Assembly: GCA_029263215.1 (NCBI GenBank)
Contig: JAJCXY010000096.1
Location: 1 to 42,003 of the forward strand
Length of the DNA: 42,003 bases
DNA from: Acidimicrobiales bacterium
Lineage (GTDB): Bacteria; Actinomycetota; Acidimicrobiia; Acidimicrobiales; Aldehydirespiratoraceae
Direction: 5' to 3'
The position numbers were made by a program, and so were the translations under genes. The notes below the pieces were generated by a model. That model had not been told where the DNA came from and made no database searches. It saw nothing but the letters and a program-made list of their open reading frames with translations. How positions within the stretch are numbered: position 1 is the first letter of the stretch; every line of letters starts with the position of its first letter. Below are positions 7,422 to 16,072 of the stretch, piece by piece.

Positions 7422-9413
7422 ATGGCCGAAGGGTCGATCGAGATCTACGAGAGCGAAGACCGAAGGTTCCCTCCACCGCCGGAATTCGCCGCCGCGGCCC
7501 TGACCAACGATCGTTCCTTGTACGACGAGGCCGAGGCCGACTACGAGGCCTTCTGGGCTCGTCAGGCCCGCGAACTCGTGACCTGGTCCACCGATTTCGA
7601 CACCACCCTCGAGTGGGATCTCCCCTTCTCGAAGTGGTTCATTGGTGGTGAGCTCAACGTGAGTGAGAACTGCCTCGATCGCCACGTCGACGCGGGCAAG
7701 GGCGACAAGGTCGCCTACCACTGGGAGGGCGAACCCGGCGACACCCGCACAATCACCTACTCCGAACTTCTCGACGATGTGGAGCGGTTCGCCAACGTGA
7801 TGAAAGGCCTCGGGCTCGAAAAGGGCGACCGGGTCGCGATCTACATGCCGATGATCCCCGAGCTCCCCATCGCGATGTTGGCCTGCACGCGTATCGGTGT
7901 GGCCCATTCGGTGATCTTCGGTGGGTTCTCCCCCGATTCCATCACCGACCGGTGTGAAGATGCCGAAGCCCGCCTCGTGATCACCGCCGATGCGGGCTAT
8001 CGCCGAGGCGAACCGTCGGCGCTCAAGCCCAACGTCGATGCTGCGCTTTCGGCCGGGGCGCCGAGTGTCGAAAACGTGGTCGTGGTCGACCGTTGTGGCA
8101 CCGATCCGGAGATGGTGGAGGGCCGTGATCACTGGTGGCACGAGGTGATGGCCGACGCTGCCGCAGACTGCCCGGCTGAGCCCATGGACTCAGAGCAGCT
8201 CCTATACATCCTCTACACCTCCGGCACCACGGCAAAGCCCAAGGGCATCATGCACACCACCGGCGGCTACCTCACCCAGGCCGTGTTCACCCACAAATAC
8301 GTCTTCGACCTCAAGGCCGACACCGACGTCTACTGGTGTGCCGCCGACATCGGTTGGGTCACGGGCCACAGCTACATCGTCTACGGCCCTCTCGCCAACG
8401 GGTGCACGTCGGTCATGTACGAGGGCACACCCGACACGCCTCGGCCCGAGGAACGCGGCGACGATCGGGCCTCATGGAACAAGGATCGCCTGTGGGACAT
8501 CATCGAGCGTTACGGCGTAACCCAGCTCTACACCGCACCCACCGCGATCCGTACCTTCATGCGCTGGGGCCCTGAATGGCCGGCAGGCCGCGACCTCTCC
8601 ACCCTTCGAGTGCTGGGCACGGTGGGCGAACCGATCAACCCCGAAGCATGGATGTGGTACCACGAGCACATCGGAGCGGAGAGGTGCCCCATCGTCGACA
8701 CCTGGTGGCAGACCGAGACGGGCGGTCACATGATCAGCCCCTTGCCGGGTGTCACCACCACCAAGCCCGGCTCTGGCTGTCATCCGATTCCCGGCACCTT
8801 CGCCGAGGTGGTCGACGACGACGGCCAGGTCGTCACCGAGGGAGGCGGCTATCTCACTCTCACGCGGCCGTGGCCCGGAATGCTGAGGGGAATCTGGGGC
8901 GACCCCGAGCGCTACAAAGAGACCTACTGGTCCACCTATGAAGGCCGCTACTTCGCCGGCGACGGAGCCCGCGTCGATGCCGACGGTTACATCTGGATAC
9001 TCGGCCGGGTCGACGACGTGATGAACGTCTCCGGCCATCGAATCTCCACCGCGGAAGTGGAGTCGGCCCTGGTGGATCATCCCGCGGTGGCCGAGGCGGC
9101 GGTCGTCGGCGCTACCGACGAGGTCACCGGCCAGGCGATCGTGGGCTACGTGATCCTCATCGGTTCGGTCGAGGCAAGCGACGAGTTGCGCGAAGAAGTC
9201 CGCCAACACGTGGCGAAGAAGCTGGGCCCCACCGCCCGCCCCCGGGCTGTCTTTCTCGTCCCCGATCTACCGAAGACCCGCTCGGGCAAAATCATGCGGC
9301 GCCTCCTGCGCAACGTGGCCGACGGACACCAGTTGGGCGACACCACCACCCTCGCCGACCCGGGCGTTGTTGCGGCCATCCGTGAAGGCGCAGCCGAAGG
9401 CGACGGAGACTGA
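7422..9413 (+). CDS. acs: Acetyl-CoA synthetase (AMP-forming)
   Basis: Makes acetyl-CoA from acetate, ATP and CoA through an acetyl-adenylate. At 663 aa it has the family length. The P-loop A3 motif is YTSGTTAKPKG (~265-275); the acyl pocket and A5 are DTWWQTETGGH (~426-436); A8 is GRVDDVMNVSGHR (~527-539); the C-terminal A10 PKTRSGKIMRR (~618-628) carries the catalytic Lys that is acetylated by Pat-type enzymes in other bacteria. Start at ATG 7422 has GAAGG upstream and the frame start at 7377 lies in the promoter; a TAAGGT -10 candidate is at 7382-7387. Its 3' end is followed after 11 bp by a HAD phosphatase gene. Confidence 0.97.
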   Translation: MAEGSIEIYESEDRRFPPPPEFAAAALTNDRSLYDEAEADYEAFWARQARELVTWSTDFDTTLEWDLPFSKWFIGGELNVSENCLDRHVDAGKGDKVAYHWEGEPGDTRTITYSELLDDVERFANVMKGLGLEKGDRVAIYMPMIPELPIAMLACTRIGVAHSVIFGGFSPDSITDRCEDAEARLVITADAGYRRGEPSALKPNVDAALSAGAPSVENVVVVDRCGTDPEMVEGRDHWWHEVMADAAADCPAEPMDSEQLLYILYTSGTTAKPKGIMHTTGGYLTQAVFTHKYVFDLKADTDVYWCAADIGWVTGHSYIVYGPLANGCTSVMYEGTPDTPRPEERGDDRASWNKDRLWDIIERYGVTQLYTAPTAIRTFMRWGPEWPAGRDLSTLRVLGTVGEPINPEAWMWYHEHIGAERCPIVDTWWQTETGGHMISPLPGVTTTKPGSGCHPIPGTFAEVVDDDGQVVTEGGGYLTLTRPWPGMLRGIWGDPERYKETYWSTYEGRYFAGDGARVDADGYIWILGRVDDVMNVSGHRISTAEVESALVDHPAVAEAAVVGATDEVTGQAIVGYVILIGSVEASDELREEVRQHVAKKLGPTARPRAVFLVPDLPKTRSGKIMRRLLRNVADGHQLGDTTTLADPGVVAAIREGAAEGDGD

Positions 9414-9424
9414 CGTCAGCCGAT

Positions 9425-9946
9425 GTGAGCCACCCCGACAACTGGACCCCCAGAACGGGTGCCGCCCTTGCCGCGCCCGCGGTGATCCTCGACCTCGACG
9501 GTGTCATCGCCGATACCGAACATCGCCAGCACTTCCTCGCTGGATCCACCAACCGCGACAAGGACTGGGCAGGCTTCTTCAACGCGTGTGCGGATGACCC
9601 GGTGATCCCCGCTGGGAAAGCGTTGGCCGCGGCGATCAGTGCCGACATCACCGTGGTAGTGCTCACCGCCCGCATCCACGAGATCCGCGAGGAAACCATC
9701 GCGTGGCTCGACACCAACGAGATCCGCCACGACTGGCTGATCATGCGCGGACCCCGAGGGGGCGGACCCAGTAGCGATTGGAAGCGAACCCAACTCGAGT
9801 TGCTGCGAGAATTCGGCGCCGACATCCGACTCACCCTCGACGATGATCCCCGCAACATCGCCATGATGCTCGAGATGGGCCTCACCGCTCAGTACATCCA
9901 CAGCGGCTACTACCTCGACCAGAGCTTTGACGTGGAATTTCGGTAG
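9425..9946 (+). CDS. HAD-superfamily phosphatase, PNK-3'-phosphatase-like
   Basis: Small HAD hydrolase of 173 aa with all four motifs: I, ILDLDGVIADTEHR (~22-35); II, VVLTARI (~78-84); III, Lys in SDWKRTQLELL (~118-128); IV, LTLDDDPRN (~138-146). The short cap after motif I and the length resemble the phosphatase half of polynucleotide kinase and other swivelling-cap HADs. Substrate unknown. Start is GTG 9425, 11 bp after the acs stop; no clear ribosome binding site, so translation is probably coupled to acs. Confidence 0.85.
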   Translation: MSHPDNWTPRTGAALAAPAVILDLDGVIADTEHRQHFLAGSTNRDKDWAGFFNACADDPVIPAGKALAAAISADITVVVLTARIHEIREETIAWLDTNEIRHDWLIMRGPRGGGPSSDWKRTQLELLREFGADIRLTLDDDPRNIAMMLEMGLTAQYIHSGYYLDQSFDVEFR

Positions 9947-10003
9947 CTACTCCTACTGTTGAACCCAGTAGTCCCGTAACTCCGTTGGAGGCGCAGCCCG
10001 CAA

Positions 10004-10861
10004 ATGGTCAATACCGCAAAGACATTCACCCTTCTCGCCGCCATGGGTGGCCTGATCATCGTCGCCGGCGGCGCGCTCGGGGGCACCGGTGGTCTGTTCA
10101 TAGGCCTGTTCATCGGCATCGTCATGGTGGGCGGGTCGTATTGGTTCAGCGACAAGCTCGCCATCAAGTCGGCCAAGGCCCAGCCGGTCACCCGCGAACA
10201 GATGCCCCAGTTCTACGAGATCATGGAAGATCTCACCGCCCGAGCCGACATGCCGATGCCCAAGCTCTACGTGTCGCCCAACCCTCAGCCCAATGCCTTC
10301 GCCACCGGCCGCAACCCGAGTCACGCAGCGGTGGCGGTCACCGCCGGCCTACTCGAGGCGATGTCGTGGGACCAGGTGCGCGGTGTGCTCGCCCACGAAC
10401 TGGCCCACATCCGCAACCGCGACATCCTCATCGGTTCGGTGGCGGCCGCCATCGGTATGGGCATCACCGTCGCCGCCCGAATGGCCATGTGGAGCGCGAT
10501 ATTCACTGGTGGGAGAGGCAACAACAGAGGTAACCCGATCGGCGAACTCGCCTTCGCGATTCTTGCTCCTGTTGCGGCCGCCATCATCCAGGCCGCGGTG
10601 AGCCGCAGTCGCGAATTCCAGGCCGACGCGTCGGCGGCCAAGCTGCTCGGCACCGGCGAGCCGCTGGCATCAGCACTCGAACGACTCGAGGTCTACGCCA
10701 ACCGGATCCCGTCGGGCGTCGATCCCAACCAGGCTTCGGCCTACATCGTCAACCCGCTCAAGGCCGAGGCTCGAGGCGGTGGCGGGATGGGCAAGTGGTT
10801 CAGCACCCATCCGCCCACCGAGGATCGTGTTCGCAAGCTCCGTGAGGGCGCTTGGGTCTGA
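10004..10861 (+). CDS. htpX: HtpX-type membrane zinc metalloprotease
   Basis: M48 family protease of membrane protein quality control, 285 aa. Two N-terminal TM segments (~7-25 and ~28-47), then the zinc motif [14 protein letters not shown] (~126-139), further hydrophobic segments (~145-165 and ~185-203), the third ligand in [14 protein letters not shown] (~205-218) and the C-terminal [10 protein letters not shown] typical of HtpX. Ribosome binding site GGAGGCGC is 11 nt upstream of ATG 10004. A small hairpin (CTACTG/CAGTAG) lies in the 57-bp gap before it. Confidence 0.96.
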   Translation: MVNTAKTFTLLAAMGGLIIVAGGALGGTGGLFIGLFIGIVMVGGSYWFSDKLAIKSAKAQPVTREQMPQFYEIMEDLTARADMPMPKLYVSPNPQPNAFATGRNPSHAAVAVTAGLLEAMSWDQVRGVLAHELAHIRNRDILIGSVAAAIGMGITVAARMAMWSAIFTGGRGNNRGNPIGELAFAILAPVAAAIIQAAVSRSREFQADASAAKLLGTGEPLASALERLEVYANRIPSGVDPNQASAYIVNPLKAEARGGGGMGKWFSTHPPTEDRVRKLREGAWV

Positions 10862-10887
10862 TTCTCGCTCGGGTCTGATCGTGGAGA

Positions 10888-11376
10888 TCAGTCGCGGAAG
10901 TTGGTGAACTGAAGAGGCAGACCGAAGTCGGCTTCCTTCAACGCGGCGATGGCGGCCTGGAGGTCGTCGCGCTTCTTGCCGCTCACCCGGAGTTGGTCGC
11001 CTTGGGTCGACGACTGCACACCCTTGAGGGAGAGGCCCTTGATGAACTTGTGGAGCTCCTTGGCCTTATCGGCAGCGATGCCCGCCTGGAGCTGAGCGCT
11101 CTGGCGAACGCTGCCCCCAGAAGCGGGCTCGATGTCGGAGTAGTCGAGCACCTTGAGCGACACCTTGCGCCTCACCAGCTTCTCCTCGAGCACCTGGCGT
11201 AGAGCGGCGAGGCGATCCTCGGAGCCAGATGCCATATTGATCGCATCTTCGCCGAGTTCCACCGACGAATCGGTGCCCTTGAAATCGAACCGTTGGGACA
11301 CTTCCCGAGCTGCCTGATCGACCGCGTTGCGGACCTCCTGCATATCGACCTCTGAAACCACATCGAATGTCGCCAT
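10888..11376 (-). CDS. YajQ-family protein
   Basis: Member of the YajQ/DUF520 family, 162 aa. The N-terminus MATFDVVSEVDMQEVRNAVD and RFDFKGTDSSVEL are diagnostic, as is the C-terminal LPLQFTNFRD. E. coli YajQ binds nucleotides, and a Xanthomonas homologue is reported to bind cyclic di-GMP; function here is unproven. The Met at 11376 is the conserved start, and TACCGT lies 7 nt upstream with no ribosome binding site, so the mRNA is probably leaderless. It is divergent from a PilZ-carrying membrane protein, a suggestive pairing for second-messenger signalling. Its stop is 26 bp from that of htpX (convergent). Confidence 0.93.
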   Translation of the reverse strand: MATFDVVSEVDMQEVRNAVDQAAREVSQRFDFKGTDSSVELGEDAINMASGSEDRLAALRQVLEEKLVRRKVSLKVLDYSDIEPASGGSVRQSAQLQAGIAADKAKELHKFIKGLSLKGVQSSTQGDQLRVSGKKRDDLQAAIAALKEADFGLPLQFTNFRD

Positions 11377-11383
11377 GCGGTGG

Positions 11384-11389
11384 ACGGTA
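11384..11389 (-). promoter_or_regulatory. -10 element (TACCGT), leaderless YajQ gene
   Basis: Read on the minus strand, TACCGT ends 7 nt before the ATG at 11376, with no Shine-Dalgarno sequence between. Confidence 0.5.
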
Positions 11390-11399
11390 CTACGCCGCG

Positions 11400-13313
11400 A
11401 TGGCCACGACACGACCGTCCCCACGGCGGTCGGCTCGGATCGGCCTCCCTCAAACTTTGGCGCTGCCTGCCGACGCGTGGGACATGGTGGTACTCCGTAT
11501 AGCGACACTTGTCTCCGCGCTGACGTACCTCGGTTGGCGGCTGACATTCACATGGGACGGCGCAAATCCGGTCCTGTTCTTCCTGCTCATAGCGGCTGAG
11601 GCCTTCGGGATGCTCAGGCTTTGGATGGAGATCTCCCTCCTTGGCGACCCCCGACCCCAGAACCGCGCCCCGGAGACCGGTATGGCACCTGATGCCGACG
11701 TCGTGGTGGTCGTGGTCGACGAGCCGGCCAGCGAAGTGCGTGCGGCAGTGCTGTCGGCTCGACTCATCCGTGGCTACGGCAAGCTCGTGATCGTCGATCG
11801 TGATGGTCGTCTCGACGTGGCAGAACTCGCCCGGCGGCTCGAGATCGAAAGGGTGGCCGGATCGTTCGAGAGCGACCTCGGCGAACTGATCGATGAAGCC
11901 CTCGACCGTTGCCAGTCGCTGCTCACCCTCCTAGTGCCGGCCGACGTCGTCGTCATGCCCGACATTCTCGAAGTGAGTTCGGGGGCCTTCGCCGACCCCG
12001 ATGTCGGTGTGGTGGTGAGCCGGGTGGAAGACACCAACGCCGCCAACTCTGTCGACTTCGGTGGCTACGGCGAGCACCGTCTTCGCGACACGCTCATGCT
12101 CGACAAGCTCGACACCAACAACGCCCTGCCGTGGTGGCCGGGGATGGCCGTGGTGCGCCGCGCCGCGGTGAGAAACGTCGGAGGCATGGCTCGCGGCCGC
12201 TTCGGTGTGACCCTGTCGACGGGCGTACGGCTCCAGGCCGATGGTTGGAAGATCACCGATGTCCCGGTCGTGGTTGCCCGTCGTCTCGCTCCGTGGAGCG
12301 ACGACCGTCATCTCCATCGTTGGGCTCGCGAACTCCACGAACGCCTCGCAGTGCTCGTCGATCCCGAGGCGCCGCGCCGCGGCGAACACTCGACCCGAAT
12401 GAGCAGGCGCGTCTACCGGGGCGCCGATGTTCACGTCGGTCGGGCCATCCAGCGCCTCGTGCTCATCGGAATACTCGTCGCCACGATGTACACGTCGTCA
12501 CTTCCCCTCGTCGCCGATCCGGTGGTGCTCGCTGTCTTGTGGAGTGCCTGGATGGGTTCGTCGGTACTACTGCGGAGTCAAGCCACGGCCCCGCTCGGAT
12601 TCACTCCCTGGATCACCAATGATCTCCGCCTGCTCGCGACGGATCTGACGGTGGCGGCCCGCGCCCTTTCCGGTCGTGAGCTTCGGAGCGAGCTGGTGGA
12701 ACCGGCGCCGGGTCGCAAGGCCCGCACGGTTCTGCTGATCGGGCTTCAGGTTGTGATCGCGGCGACCCTGGCCGCATTCGGGCTCGGGATCCTACGCCCC
12801 GCACACGGCGACTTCGCCACCTTCGTCACCCTCGGATTCAGCGCATGGCTGTGGGTGATGACCCTCCAGGCCCGATCGGCATTGAAGCTGCGCCAGGTTC
12901 GCCAGAGCTTCCGTACCTTCGAGCAACTCGATGTGTTCGCGTCGGAATCCAAGATGGGCATCATCGGCGTTTCGCCCTTCGGTCTCGACGTCGTCTCCGC
13001 CGGTGCACTGAGGGTCGGCCAGAAGGTCAGGCTCGCCTTCGGTCTCCCCCAGGCCGACGGGTCGATCGTGCGCATCGAGTGCGCCACCTCGGTGCGTCGC
13101 GCCGCCCGCGATGGCAAGCGCCACGTCGCCTACCTGCGTTTCGCTCATCTCGACGATGTGCAGATGGATCGGATCACCGAGTACTTGTCGGTTGTGGCGG
13201 GACACCGGATGTTGCGCGATACCGATGGTGGTATTGATGCGGCCGCTGGTCTTGCCGAGGTCATCGCCGATCAGGACACCGCCGAGGATGTCGAGGCCGC
13301 AGAAACGACCTAG
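11400..13313 (+). CDS. BcsA-like membrane protein with degenerate GT2 domain and PilZ-like domain
   Basis: 637 aa laid out like a bacterial cellulose synthase catalytic subunit: N-terminal TM segments (~28-75), a GT-A-like cytosolic domain (~95-330), further TM segments (~370-410, ~450-480, ~485-510) and a C-terminal PilZ-like domain (~510-590). The GT2 motifs are eroded: the UDP-binding Asp region reads VIVDRDGRLD without KAGNLN, the DxD position reads PADVVVMPD, the TED position reads FGVTLSTGVRL, and QxxRW reads HLHRW. The PilZ part keeps RxxxR (RQSFR), but the DxSxxG motif reads GVSPFG. I infer a non-catalytic pseudo-glycosyltransferase, perhaps a c-di-GMP-responsive membrane sensor. Start uncertain: 11400, 11367 and 11484 are all in frame. 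Confidence 0.75.
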   Translation: MATTRPSPRRSARIGLPQTLALPADAWDMVVLRIATLVSALTYLGWRLTFTWDGANPVLFFLLIAAEAFGMLRLWMEISLLGDPRPQNRAPETGMAPDADVVVVVVDEPASEVRAAVLSARLIRGYGKLVIVDRDGRLDVAELARRLEIERVAGSFESDLGELIDEALDRCQSLLTLLVPADVVVMPDILEVSSGAFADPDVGVVVSRVEDTNAANSVDFGGYGEHRLRDTLMLDKLDTNNALPWWPGMAVVRRAAVRNVGGMARGRFGVTLSTGVRLQADGWKITDVPVVVARRLAPWSDDRHLHRWARELHERLAVLVDPEAPRRGEHSTRMSRRVYRGADVHVGRAIQRLVLIGILVATMYTSSLPLVADPVVLAVLWSAWMGSSVLLRSQATAPLGFTPWITNDLRLLATDLTVAARALSGRELRSELVEPAPGRKARTVLLIGLQVVIAATLAAFGLGILRPAHGDFATFVTLGFSAWLWVMTLQARSALKLRQVRQSFRTFEQLDVFASESKMGIIGVSPFGLDVVSAGALRVGQKVRLAFGLPQADGSIVRIECATSVRRAARDGKRHVAYLRFAHLDDVQMDRITEYLSVVAGHRMLRDTDGGIDAAAGLAEVIADQDTAEDVEAAETT

Positions 13314-13318
13314 GGCGG

Positions 13319-13324
13319 TAGTGT
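13319..13324 (+). promoter_or_regulatory. -10 element (TAGTGT) of tRNA-Tyr
   Basis: TAGTGT lies 12 bp before the mature tRNA 5' end; no good -35 box is visible. Confidence 0.4.
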
Positions 13325-13336
13325 TTGTCTGTCCAC

Positions 13337-13418
13337 GGGTCGGTGCCCGAGTGGCCAAAGGGAACGGGCTGTAAACCCGTCGGCTTCGCCTACGAAGGTT
13401 CGAATCCTTCTCGGCCCA
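13337..13418 (+). tRNA. tRNA-Tyr (anticodon GTA)
   Basis: Class II tRNA with a long variable arm. The acceptor GGGTCGG pairs with TCGGCCC (two G-T wobbles), the anticodon stem-loop ACGGG-CTGTAAA-CCCGT gives GTA, and the T-arm is GAAGG-TTCGAAT-CCTTC. CCA is not encoded (the sequence reads ACA). Confidence 0.97.
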
Positions 13419-13428
13419 CAACTGGACC

Positions 13429-13468
13429 AGGAGGCCTGGCGTTTCGGCGCCGGGCCTCCTGCCGTTTT
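13429..13468 (+). terminator. Rho-independent terminator after tRNA-Tyr
   Basis: 13-bp stem (13429-13441 with 13448-13460, one T-G wobble), 6-nt loop, followed by GCCGTTTT. It starts 11 nt after the tRNA and faces the convergent GNAT gene. Confidence 0.8.
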
Positions 13469-13482
13469 CGCCCTAGCGGCGG

Positions 13483-13971
13483 TCAGGTCAGCATTCTCTG
13501 CATCACGATCAGGTCGAGCCAGCGACCCATCTTGCGGCCAACCTCGCGCTGGGTGCCGGTCGCTTCGAAACCGCATGCTGCATGGAGTGCGATCGACGCT
13601 TCATGCCCGCCGGCGATGTGAGCGAGGATCGTGTGGAAACCGCGCTTCTCGGCCATGGCGATCAATTCGAGGAGCAGGGCCTTGCCGACTCCCATCCCAC
13701 GCGCCGAGGTGGAGACGTAGACACTGTCCTCGACCGTGGTGTTGTAGGCCGGTCGACCGCGATATGGAGACAGCGACGCGAAGCCGGCGACCTCGCCATC
13801 GACCTCGGCCACCACCACCCCTAGAGCGCCTTCGCGCTCGCGTATCCAGGCTCTCTGGTCGTCGAGCGTGCGGGGCAGCAGGTCGAAGGTGACCGTGGTG
13901 TTCTCGACCTCGAAGTTGTAGATGGCGCGCAGAGCCTCTGCATCAGCGACAGTGGCGTGGCGAAGGAGCAT
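13483..13971 (-). CDS. GNAT N-acetyltransferase, phosphinothricin acetyltransferase-like
   Basis: 162-aa acetyltransferase of the Pat/Bar/MddA type. Signs are the N-terminal LRHATVADAEALRAIYNFEVENTTVTFD (start of the family fold), the SVYVSTSARGMGVGKALLLELI acetyl-CoA motif (V/I-x-x-x-x-RGxGxG/A, ~85-106) and the GHEASIALHAACGF motif (~124-137). Family members acetylate amino-acid analogues such as phosphinothricin or methionine sulfoximine. The start codon overlaps the stop of the upstream SDR gene by one base (TGATG), so the two are translationally coupled. Confidence 0.93.
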   Translation of the reverse strand: MLLRHATVADAEALRAIYNFEVENTTVTFDLLPRTLDDQRAWIREREGALGVVVAEVDGEVAGFASLSPYRGRPAYNTTVEDSVYVSTSARGMGVGKALLLELIAMAEKRGFHTILAHIAGGHEASIALHAACGFEATGTQREVGRKMGRWLDLIVMQRMLT

Positions 13972-14741
13972 CAGCGTTCGGCGAGCAGGGCGGCCACCCG
14001 GCGGTTGATGGCCCCAGGAAGCATGCGGGTGGTGCTGGTAGCGACCTTGTTGGCAACACCGGGCACGACCCTGGCCCGCCCCTTGTCTGCCGCGGTGAGA
14101 GCGATGGCGGCTACTTCCTCGGAGGTCTGCCAGAGCATCCCGGGGATCTTCGACGCGTCGTAGTCGGCTCGAGTCTGGAACTCGGTGCGAGTGAAGCCGG
14201 GGCAGATCGTCGTGACACCCACCCCCTTCGATTTCAGTTCCTCGTGAAGCGAGTCGCCGAGGCTCACGACAAACGCCTTGGACGCGCTGTAGGTGGCGGT
14301 ACCCGCCCCTGGCGCGAGGCCGGCAATGGATGCGACATTCAAGATGGTGCCGGCCCCTCGCTGCGCCATCGCCCCAGCCCCTGCGTGGGTCAGGCGGAGC
14401 AGAGCAGTGACGTTGACATCGACCATCGAGCTCTCCCGATCGATATCTAGCTCTATGAAGTCGCCATGAGACCCGAAACCGGCGTTGTTGACGATGAGGT
14501 CGATCGGCCGGGCTTGGTCGGTGAGGCGGGCCTCCACCGCGCCGAGTTGCTCGACATCGCCCAGGTCCGCAGCCAGGACCTCCACATCGAGCTGATCGAA
14601 CTCGGCGGCAAGGGAACGGAGTTGCTTCTCGTTGCGAGCCACCACCACCAGATCGGTGCCTTCGGCAGCCAGCTCTCGAGCTATCGCGTCACCGATGCCG
14701 CTCGAGGCACCGGTCACCAGGGCGCGGGTCCATCGGGCCAT
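13971..14741 (-). CDS. Classical short-chain dehydrogenase/reductase (SDR)
   Basis: 256-aa NAD(P)-dependent oxidoreductase. The Rossmann motif is TGASSGIG (~10-17), with Arg in VVVARNEKQL pointing to NADP(H) preference. NNAG is at ~86-89, and the Ser in VASIAG (~138), the Tyr in YSASKAF (~151) and the Lys complete the catalytic set. Substrate unknown; the sequence looks like the DltE/YqjQ subgroup. Ribosome binding site AAAGGA precedes ATG 14741. It forms an operon with the GNAT gene. Confidence 0.93.
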   Translation of the reverse strand: MARWTRALVTGASSGIGDAIARELAAEGTDLVVVARNEKQLRSLAAEFDQLDVEVLAADLGDVEQLGAVEARLTDQARPIDLIVNNAGFGSHGDFIELDIDRESSMVDVNVTALLRLTHAGAGAMAQRGAGTILNVASIAGLAPGAGTATYSASKAFVVSLGDSLHEELKSKGVGVTTICPGFTRTEFQTRADYDASKIPGMLWQTSEEVAAIALTAADKGRARVVPGVANKVATSTTRMLPGAINRRVAALLAER

Positions 14742-14783
14742 GTTGTTCCTTTTGTCGGAGAGACCCGAATCTAAACGCGTCGG

Positions 14784-15824
14784 CTAGCCGGCTTCCACGA
14801 CTTGCACCACTTCGGCCCACCGGTCGAGCACACTCAGGTCGCCGTTTCGGATCTGATGCGCAGCGGTATAGGTCATGAGGCGGGTGTCGGGGGCGACGTC
14901 TCGATAGCGCTCCACCAGCCTGGAGCCCAGCTCACTCCAACTGCCCGACACCGTGTAGTGGTCGAGGACGTCGTCGGTTACCAGCGCGATCATCCCGGCC
15001 ACATCACCCTCGCGTTGGAGGGTGTGCAGGCGTTCGGACAGGCCGTCGAAGCCATGCATCTCGAACATCGGCGCATAGGTGCGCGTCGAGCCGTAAAACG
15101 CCACCATGCTGCGGGCGTGCTCACGGGTGGAGGCCAACTCCTCCTCGGTGTCGCCCACCGCTGTCATTACCGGAATCACGAAGGTGATGTCGTCGAGCGA
15201 ACGGCCCGCCTTCGAGGCTCCTTCCTCGACGTGGGGGCGTTGCACTTCAGAGAGGTAGGTGGCGGAATTGAACGGGTGGATGTGCACGCCGTCGCACACC
15301 TCGCCGGCCATGCGGCTCATCCACGGCAGCACCGCGGAGACGTAGATCTGAGGGTCGGGGGGAGCGATCGGGCCCGGCGACCACTGGGCCGGCAGCAGCG
15401 AGAAGTCGTAGAAGTCGCCGTGGAAGTCGAGCTTCTCCTCGCCTCGAAACGCCCGAAAGATCGCCTGGATCGCTTGAACGTGTTCCTTGAGCCGGGGTCC
15501 CGGCGGCGCATACTCCGAGGAGTAGCGCCTCTCGATGTGGGCCTTCACCTGGGTACCCAGCCCGAGAACGAAGCGCCCGTCGGTGGCCTCGGCCAGCTGG
15601 TAGGCAGTGCTGGCGGTGACCATCGGACTACGCGGGAATGCCACCGCGATCGCGGTACCGATCCCCATGGTGGTGGTCGCGAGCCCGGCCGCGGCGCACG
15701 ACAGGTAAGGGGTACGGCCGGTCTCGGTGAACCAGAGAGTGCCGAACCCCGCCGCCTCCAACGCCCGCGCTCGAGTCTCGACCGCTCTGAGCTCATCGGC
15801 TGCGATCATCACGTCGAGCTTCAC
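14784..15824 (-). CDS. LLM-class F420-type oxidoreductase
   Basis: 346-aa luciferase-like TIM-barrel protein, closest in appearance to the actinobacterial F420-dependent LLM subfamily (TIGR03617-like): an N-terminal KLDVMIAADELRAVETRARALE, the FGTLWFTETGRTPYLSCAAA strand (~28-48) and the GIGTAIAVAFPRSPMVTA segment (~54-71). The substrate and the electron carrier (F420 or flavin) are not proven, and no F420 biosynthesis gene is in the window. Start is GTG 15824 with AGAGGAA upstream. It is divergent from mftA, and the two starts share a dyad that contains both candidate -10 boxes, so joint control with mycofactocin synthesis is possible. Confidence 0.9.
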   Translation of the reverse strand: MKLDVMIAADELRAVETRARALEAAGFGTLWFTETGRTPYLSCAAAGLATTTMGIGTAIAVAFPRSPMVTASTAYQLAEATDGRFVLGLGTQVKAHIERRYSSEYAPPGPRLKEHVQAIQAIFRAFRGEEKLDFHGDFYDFSLLPAQWSPGPIAPPDPQIYVSAVLPWMSRMAGEVCDGVHIHPFNSATYLSEVQRPHVEEGASKAGRSLDDITFVIPVMTAVGDTEEELASTREHARSMVAFYGSTRTYAPMFEMHGFDGLSERLHTLQREGDVAGMIALVTDDVLDHYTVSGSWSELGSRLVERYRDVAPDTRLMTYTAAHQIRNGDLSVLDRWAEVVQVVEAG

Positions 15825-15856
15825 TGGAGTTCCTCTCGGAGGAGCGACACGGCGTC

Positions 15857-15904
15857 ACCGTAGACGTTGGCTGTTGTCGTGCCGAACCCGTAGCCGTCTA
15901 CGCT
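15857..15904. promoter_or_regulatory. Divergent promoter dyad between LLM gene and mftA
   Basis: ACCGTAGACG at 15857-15866 is mirrored by CGTCTACGCT at 15895-15904 (9 of 10 positions, 8 perfect in the core). Each arm contains a -10 box for the outward gene: TACGGT on the minus strand for the LLM gene and TACGCT on the plus strand for mftA. A TTGTCG at 15874-15879 is a possible -35 for mftA (19-bp spacer). No mftR gene is in the window to act here. Confidence 0.5.
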
Positions 15905-15930
15905 GTCGCCACCAACTCGAGGAGGATCCG

Positions 15931-16065
15931 ATGGAGCCCACCCAACTCGCCGATCAGGCCGACACCGAACCCGTGCCCGCCGAGGCCGAGGCCGACGCCG
16001 ACCTCGTCGAAGAAGAGTTGCTCGTGGAGGAGATCTCCATCGATGGGATGTGTGGGGTCTACTGA
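15931..16065 (+). CDS. mftA: Mycofactocin precursor peptide MftA
   Basis: 44-aa ribosomal precursor of the redox cofactor mycofactocin. The acidic leader (about 14 Glu/Asp in residues 10-36) ends in EEISIDGMCGVY, the invariant C-terminus of the family. MftC decarboxylates and cyclises the terminal Val-Tyr, MftE releases the cyclic dipeptide, MftD deaminates it and MftF glycosylates it. Ribosome binding site GGAGGA precedes ATG 15931. mftB begins 8 bp downstream. Confidence 0.98.
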   Translation: MEPTQLADQADTEPVPAEAEADADLVEEELLVEEISIDGMCGVY

Positions 16066-16072
16066 GCCGTCG

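Noticed and set aside
14802..15863. 353-aa plus-strand frame opposite the LLM gene
   Set aside because: Antisense shadow; the LLM frame has clear family motifs.
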